DNA from: Diadophis punctatus similis
Taxonomy: Eukaryota; Chordata; Lepidosauria; Squamata; Dipsadidae
DNA length: 64,000 bases
NCBI GenBank assembly: GCA_023053685.1
Contig: JALIGW010000148.1
Coordinates: 1 to 64,000, forward strand
Direction of reading: 5' to 3'
Each line of letters starts with the position of its first letter. Position 1 is the stretch's first letter. Both the position numbers and the translations under genes were made by a program. This document shows positions 56,851 to 64,000 of this stretch, in pieces. The notes beneath the pieces are model-generated. The model was not told where the DNA came from and made no database searches. It saw only the letters and a list, made by a program, of their open reading frames with translations.

Positions 56851-57647
56851 CTTCCAATTGTTGGCATAATCCGAAGATCTATTTTATTTATTCTCCAACT
56901 GGGGATGAAAGGATGTTTGCCAGACCACTTGCTTTGGTTTTACCCTTGACTGCATTTGAGGAAGCATTAAAAATGTTCTTTTAGCTTTGAGATCCTGGCT
57001 GTGACAAAGTTTGAGAAGTCCTGGTTTAATTAAATGAAGCTGTGTCCGTGAAATGCTTCTTTTCAATCATGTAAGAGGGCGAGCACAGCAAGCAGAGTTA
57101 TGGATTTCTGTTCTGCACTTCAAATATTCAAGAGTTACAATACTTCCTTTTGATTGCATTGTTATGGAAAAAAGATTCATCATGTGAACCCCTTCACAGG
57201 GAGGGAAGCTGGATTTTTCCACTGCCTGGGTCTATAAACCAAATGTTCTGTTGACTTACATGCTATGCTACTTCTCTGGAGTCAGTGTGAAGCCGTTCTT
57301 AGACAGATTTCAAGCAAGACCAGAATCACATTGCCACGGTAATTTCTGTCTGAACAAAAAGCAGCTTTCTTTCTTCTACCCTGTTTTAATGACAGCACCT
57401 TGGGTAATCCAACACTGTGCTAATATTGTTCAAAAGCGAACAGCTGAGATGTATCGGCTGACAGTCATCCATCTGAAAAATAGGATTTGAAAATAGATAT
57501 TATTTGAAGAATTGTCCAATTTGAAGGACTAGATATACTGTATATTTTAATTAAGAAAGTCTTCATTACTAATATTTCTACATTTTTTGGAGCCAAGAGA
57601 CATGCTATATAACCAGACCAATCATTTGTGGGCGGGGGATGTTTCTT
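56851..57647. other. Unannotated DNA
   Basis: Nothing recognised; frames at most 108 codons (56658-56984) begin in MITE sequence. Confidence 0.4.
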
Positions 57648-57873
57648 GAGCCGAGGTGGCGCAGTGGTTAAAATGCAGCACTGCAGTTCAGCAGTTCAGC
57701 TGTTCAAATCTCACCGGCTCAAGGTTGCCTCAGCCTTCCATCCTTCCGAGGTCAGTAAAATGAGGACCCAGATTGTTGGGGGCAATATGCTGAACTCTGT
57801 AAACCGCTTAGAGAGGGCTGTAAAGCACTGTGAAGCGGTATATAAGTCTAAGTGCTAGTGCTATTGCTATTAT
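57648..57873 (+). repeat. Sauria SINE
   Basis: Head gaggtggcgcagtggttaaaatg (A box) and gctgttcaaatctcacc (B box). The body is conserved to gtgaagcggtatataagtc and aagtgctagtgctattgc. Confidence 0.9.
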
Positions 57874-58871
57874 AATGTTGAAATAGCTCAAAGGCTCAGT
57901 GCAGCTGCATCCAACTTACCTGTTCGTGAAGAAGGATACAGAGATAACTTTGAATAAGGAATATAAGAACTACTAAATAAACATAAACTTAGTCCTGGCA
58001 TAGAAGCGGGGATGTGAAAGAACCTTGATAAAACTCCACCTTGATTCTGTTTGCTTTAAAGGAGGACAGAGGGATACTCTGACAGACTTTCAAGATTCTC
58101 TTGTGATTGATTAATGTAGTCCAACAGCATCCAGTTGAAAAGAAGCTCTTTCCACCTGAGCAGAAGTAATCTGCCCAAACAGCAGAGGAGCAGAAGATCC
58201 GGTCCTAACTGACAGATGAGTTTGGAAGACATCAAGACAAGGAAGACAGGCTTGAGTGTGGCTTGAATTGATTCCAAGAATTCATTCCCTATCACATGTT
58301 TCAACAATCAAGTGATTAGAAATAATGGGAGTCAGTAGAAATATCAGAAGTTTTGTGCAAAGGTCAATAACACAATGGAAAATATACTTGCTGGTCAATG
58401 GTAATAGATTGGAAAGGTTTATATCAAGAGAGAATTTTTTCAGGGAGACTTCACCGTCACCATTATTGTTTGTCATTACGCTGATTCCAACAACCAATCA
58501 ACGACAGCACAGACCACTTCTTCACTTGGTGACCTCTACACAACATGACCAGCTGGTCACACAGCATGTCACATGGCATGATCAGCTAGTCACATGGCAT
58601 GTCACACAGCATGACCAGCCGAACACACAACCCACCGACCACTTGACCACATGAGATCAATAGAAGTAGAGAAGAACTGAAACAAGACACTTCAACTGAA
58701 ATCCTGCTGAGAATGTCACCTAGCCTGGTGACAAAACATTTGGAAGCTAAACAGAAGCTTGGAAAAACAAACCACCACCAACATCTACTACCCCAGCTAC
58801 AAATATTTTCTATCATTTCTAACTGATTCCTCTGTCAATGATACTGAACAGGTGATTCCATGCTTGTCAAA
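57874..58871. other. Unannotated DNA with a small minisatellite
   Basis: 58545-58625 repeats the words 'cacatggcatg', 'cacacagcatg', 'accagctggtcac' in an irregular array of about 30 bp period. No gene recognised; the 109-codon frame at 58325-58654 is driven by this array. Confidence 0.45.
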
Positions 58872-58956
58872 CATTATATTGTATATAAAGAGAGAGTGTG
58901 TTGAATAGTGGTAAAATCACTATTCAACACACTCTCTCTTTATATACAATATAATG
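58872..58956. repeat. Perfect hairpin, 39-bp arms, 7-base loop
   Basis: 58872-58910 and 58918-58956 are exact reverse complements around the loop gtaaaat. Arms contain tatataaagagagagtgtg and its complement. No TSD or terminal motif of a transposon is visible. Confidence 0.95.
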
Positions 58957-59326
58957 GAGTTTGGACTGGACAAATTTGCCACCTTCACCATCAACCAAAA
59001 AGGCTTCCTTTTCCCCATCACCAGGGGGGGAAAGGAAGCCTTTCATTTGGAAGCTCTGAAGCTCTGGCAAAAATCTCTTCCAATGGGGAAATCCAGGCAC
59101 AAGTGTCAAAGGAAAAATGATCCAGTGATCCAATGGTTCCAAATGCACTAAAGCTTAAGCTCCCTCCGTCCCGTGTAGGGGAAATGGAGTAGGGACCAAA
59201 CTGAGAAAGGTTTTCTCCAGTTTGAAAGACCAGCATGCACGGTATCAATCAACTGGGTTTTCCTTTCATGTGAAGTGAGAGAAGGGGATCTTTTTTATTC
59301 AGTGTTTCTGAGACACTAAGAAGTAT
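58957..59326. other. Unannotated DNA
   Basis: Overlapping 65-76 codon frames on both strands lack motifs. 'aaaggcttccttttcccc...ggggaaaggaagccttt' (59000-59043) is another short inverted repeat. Confidence 0.4.
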
Positions 59327-59605
59327 CTATGGAGATTCTCAATCATCTAGGTCATGGTTGTCCCAAAAGTGCTTTTCTGAAAGTCAACTGTAAGTCAAAG
59401 TCAACTTCCGAAAGTCAAAGTCAACTTTCAAAAGTCAACTTCCGAAAGTCAACTTGGGTTTGGTTTTTTTAAAAAAACACATTTCACTTCTCATCCAAGA
59501 AGTTATCTGAAGAACTTCATTTCTTAGATGAGAAGCAAAATGTTTTCAAAGAAAAAGGACAAGAAAGTACAGCTGACTTTTGGAAAAGCAAATTTGGGTC
59601 ACTAA
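59327..59605. repeat. Foldback repeat with internal AAAGTCAACTTCC expansion
   Basis: Flanks gagattctcaatcatctagg, cacttctcatccaagaag and its partner tagatgagaagcaaaatg. The left arm has an extra irregular array of (C)AAAGTCAACTTCCG units (59374-59457) not seen in the other copies. Confidence 0.7.
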
Positions 59606-61775
<2,170 letters not shown>

Positions 61776-61892
61776 GTACTGTGACATTCAGAAAGATTAC
61801 TACCTCTGATCACTCACTGGGGAGAATCAGCCCAAATGGAGAAGGAGGTGTCCTGGATTTTTAAAGATAAAGCATCATACTTTGTTTAAGGC

Positions 61893-62472
61893 TGTAGGAA
61901 GTTAGCACCCACCCCTCTCCTAGGAAATGAGATATCCTAGGAGATATTAAAAGGCAGAATATATTCTGTGGAATATCTCTGGAAACATGCTTGTGAGCGG
62001 ACAAAAGACTCCCCTTGGAAAACCCCCACCCCTTGCCAATGGGCCATTAAGGACTGGGCCCAGCTCACATATTCCTCTCACCTGGCCTGGAAGTCTTCTG
62101 CATAACAGAACCACAATAGGATTTGCCCAAGGCCCTTTCATTCAGCCAAAGCTGGGAAAGACAAAAGCCTATAGAGTTGCCACTGCATGGCCTTCTGGGA
62201 GCCTGACCACCAATCAGTTGCATCATATACACAAGGAACAGGAAACTAAGAGGTGGGACCCAACAGAGAGTATAAAACAAGGAACTCAGCATCTCTTCTG
62301 CCTCTCTTTCTCTTCACCCACATCTGGAAACATGTGATCTACCTTTTCTGTACAGGGGCTCATGCCATGTGCTCCTGTCTACCATATTAAAACCTTCTTT
62401 CCAAGCAACTTCCATGAATCCAGTGTCTTTTTCCCCACTTGGAAATGAACCCAGAAGGATATTCCTTACAAC
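61893..62472 (+). mobile_element. Candidate solo LTR, about 580 bp
   Basis: Starts TGTAGGAAGTTAGC and ends ATTCCTTACAAC. The 5-bp repeat aaggc flanks it (61888-61892, 62473-62477; a sixth base T also matches if the ends are shifted). TATA box tataaaac at 62271-62278 and ATTAAA at 62386-62391 give a U3-R-U5 layout on plus. The last bases are not the usual CA, so the right edge may be mutated. Confidence 0.6.
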
Positions 62473-62477
62473 AAGGC

Positions 62478-63964
<1,487 letters not shown>

Positions 63965-64000
63965 AGAGGTGGGTTCCTCCCGGTTCAGACCAGTTCGCCC
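63965..64000 (+). mobile_element. hAT transposon (CAGAGGTGGGTT family), cut by window end
   Basis: CAGAGGTGGGTTCCTCCCGG then ttcagaccagttcgccc is the left end of the family at 12.0 and 18.4 kb. The rest lies outside the window. The 8 bases before it (gaacatgg) should recur at its right edge. Confidence 0.8.

Overview
The window looks like intergenic or deep-intronic DNA of a squamate reptile, most likely a snake. The grounds are repeat content alone: tRNA-derived 'Sauria'-type SINEs, a CR1/L3-type LINE whose 3' end runs into (AATAG)n, a Bov-B LINE 3' end, CR1 and L2-like LINEs with the short-3'UTR endings typical of reptiles, many non-autonomous hAT elements with 8-bp target-site duplications (TSDs), and very long microsatellites. 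I found no host protein-coding exon, rRNA or functional tRNA gene. Every long reading frame falls in a transposable element or a microsatellite, or has no recognisable motif. Family names are from memory; boundaries come from TSDs and terminal repeats visible in the sequence.

Layout. 1-13 kb: AT-rich sequence with a 641-bp hAT element (1965-2605), a compound pentanucleotide array and (TTTC)n, a CR1 remnant split by a hAT element (6285-7310), a second hAT (8210-8573), a 280-bp solo LTR (11001-11280) and a third hAT (12017-12310). 12.6-22.5 kb: L2-like 3' ends with long (TTTA)/(TAAA) tails, two TA-flanked MITEs, Bov-B, a (GAA)(GGA) array, two solo LTRs of one family only 23 bp apart (19129-19813), and the best-preserved coding segment, a 424-codon CR1 reverse-transcriptase frame (21241-22515, minus). 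22.8-34.5 kb: nested insertions, including a SPIN-like hAT and a Penelope-like fragment inside one MITE, an L1-type insert inside an L3/Snake1 LINE, and a hAT inside a SINE.

37.7-42.7 kb: an LTR-like insertion bounded by 13-bp direct repeats, then a 2,959-bp L1-derived element (39721-42679, minus) bounded by a perfect 12-bp TSD. The latter has a CpG-rich 5'UTR with 231-bp tandem monomers and an ORF1 protein gene with one frameshift. Its T-rich 3' region contains a G-rich polypurine tract but no ORF2. It is organised like a mammalian 'half-L1' (HAL1), and I consider it the most interesting object here. 43-64 kb: more palindromic and hAT MITEs, a LINE C-terminal remnant, further SINEs, an L3/Snake1 LINE with a broken RT that splits a MITE (55.0-56.85 kb), a perfect 39-bp-arm hairpin, a 580-bp solo-LTR candidate, and dinucleotide arrays.

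The elements do not act together as a pathway. Their nesting gives a relative history: MITEs and CR1/L3 LINEs are usually the older hosts, and hAT elements with clean TSDs are usually the later arrivals. LINE 3' tails repeatedly seed microsatellites.
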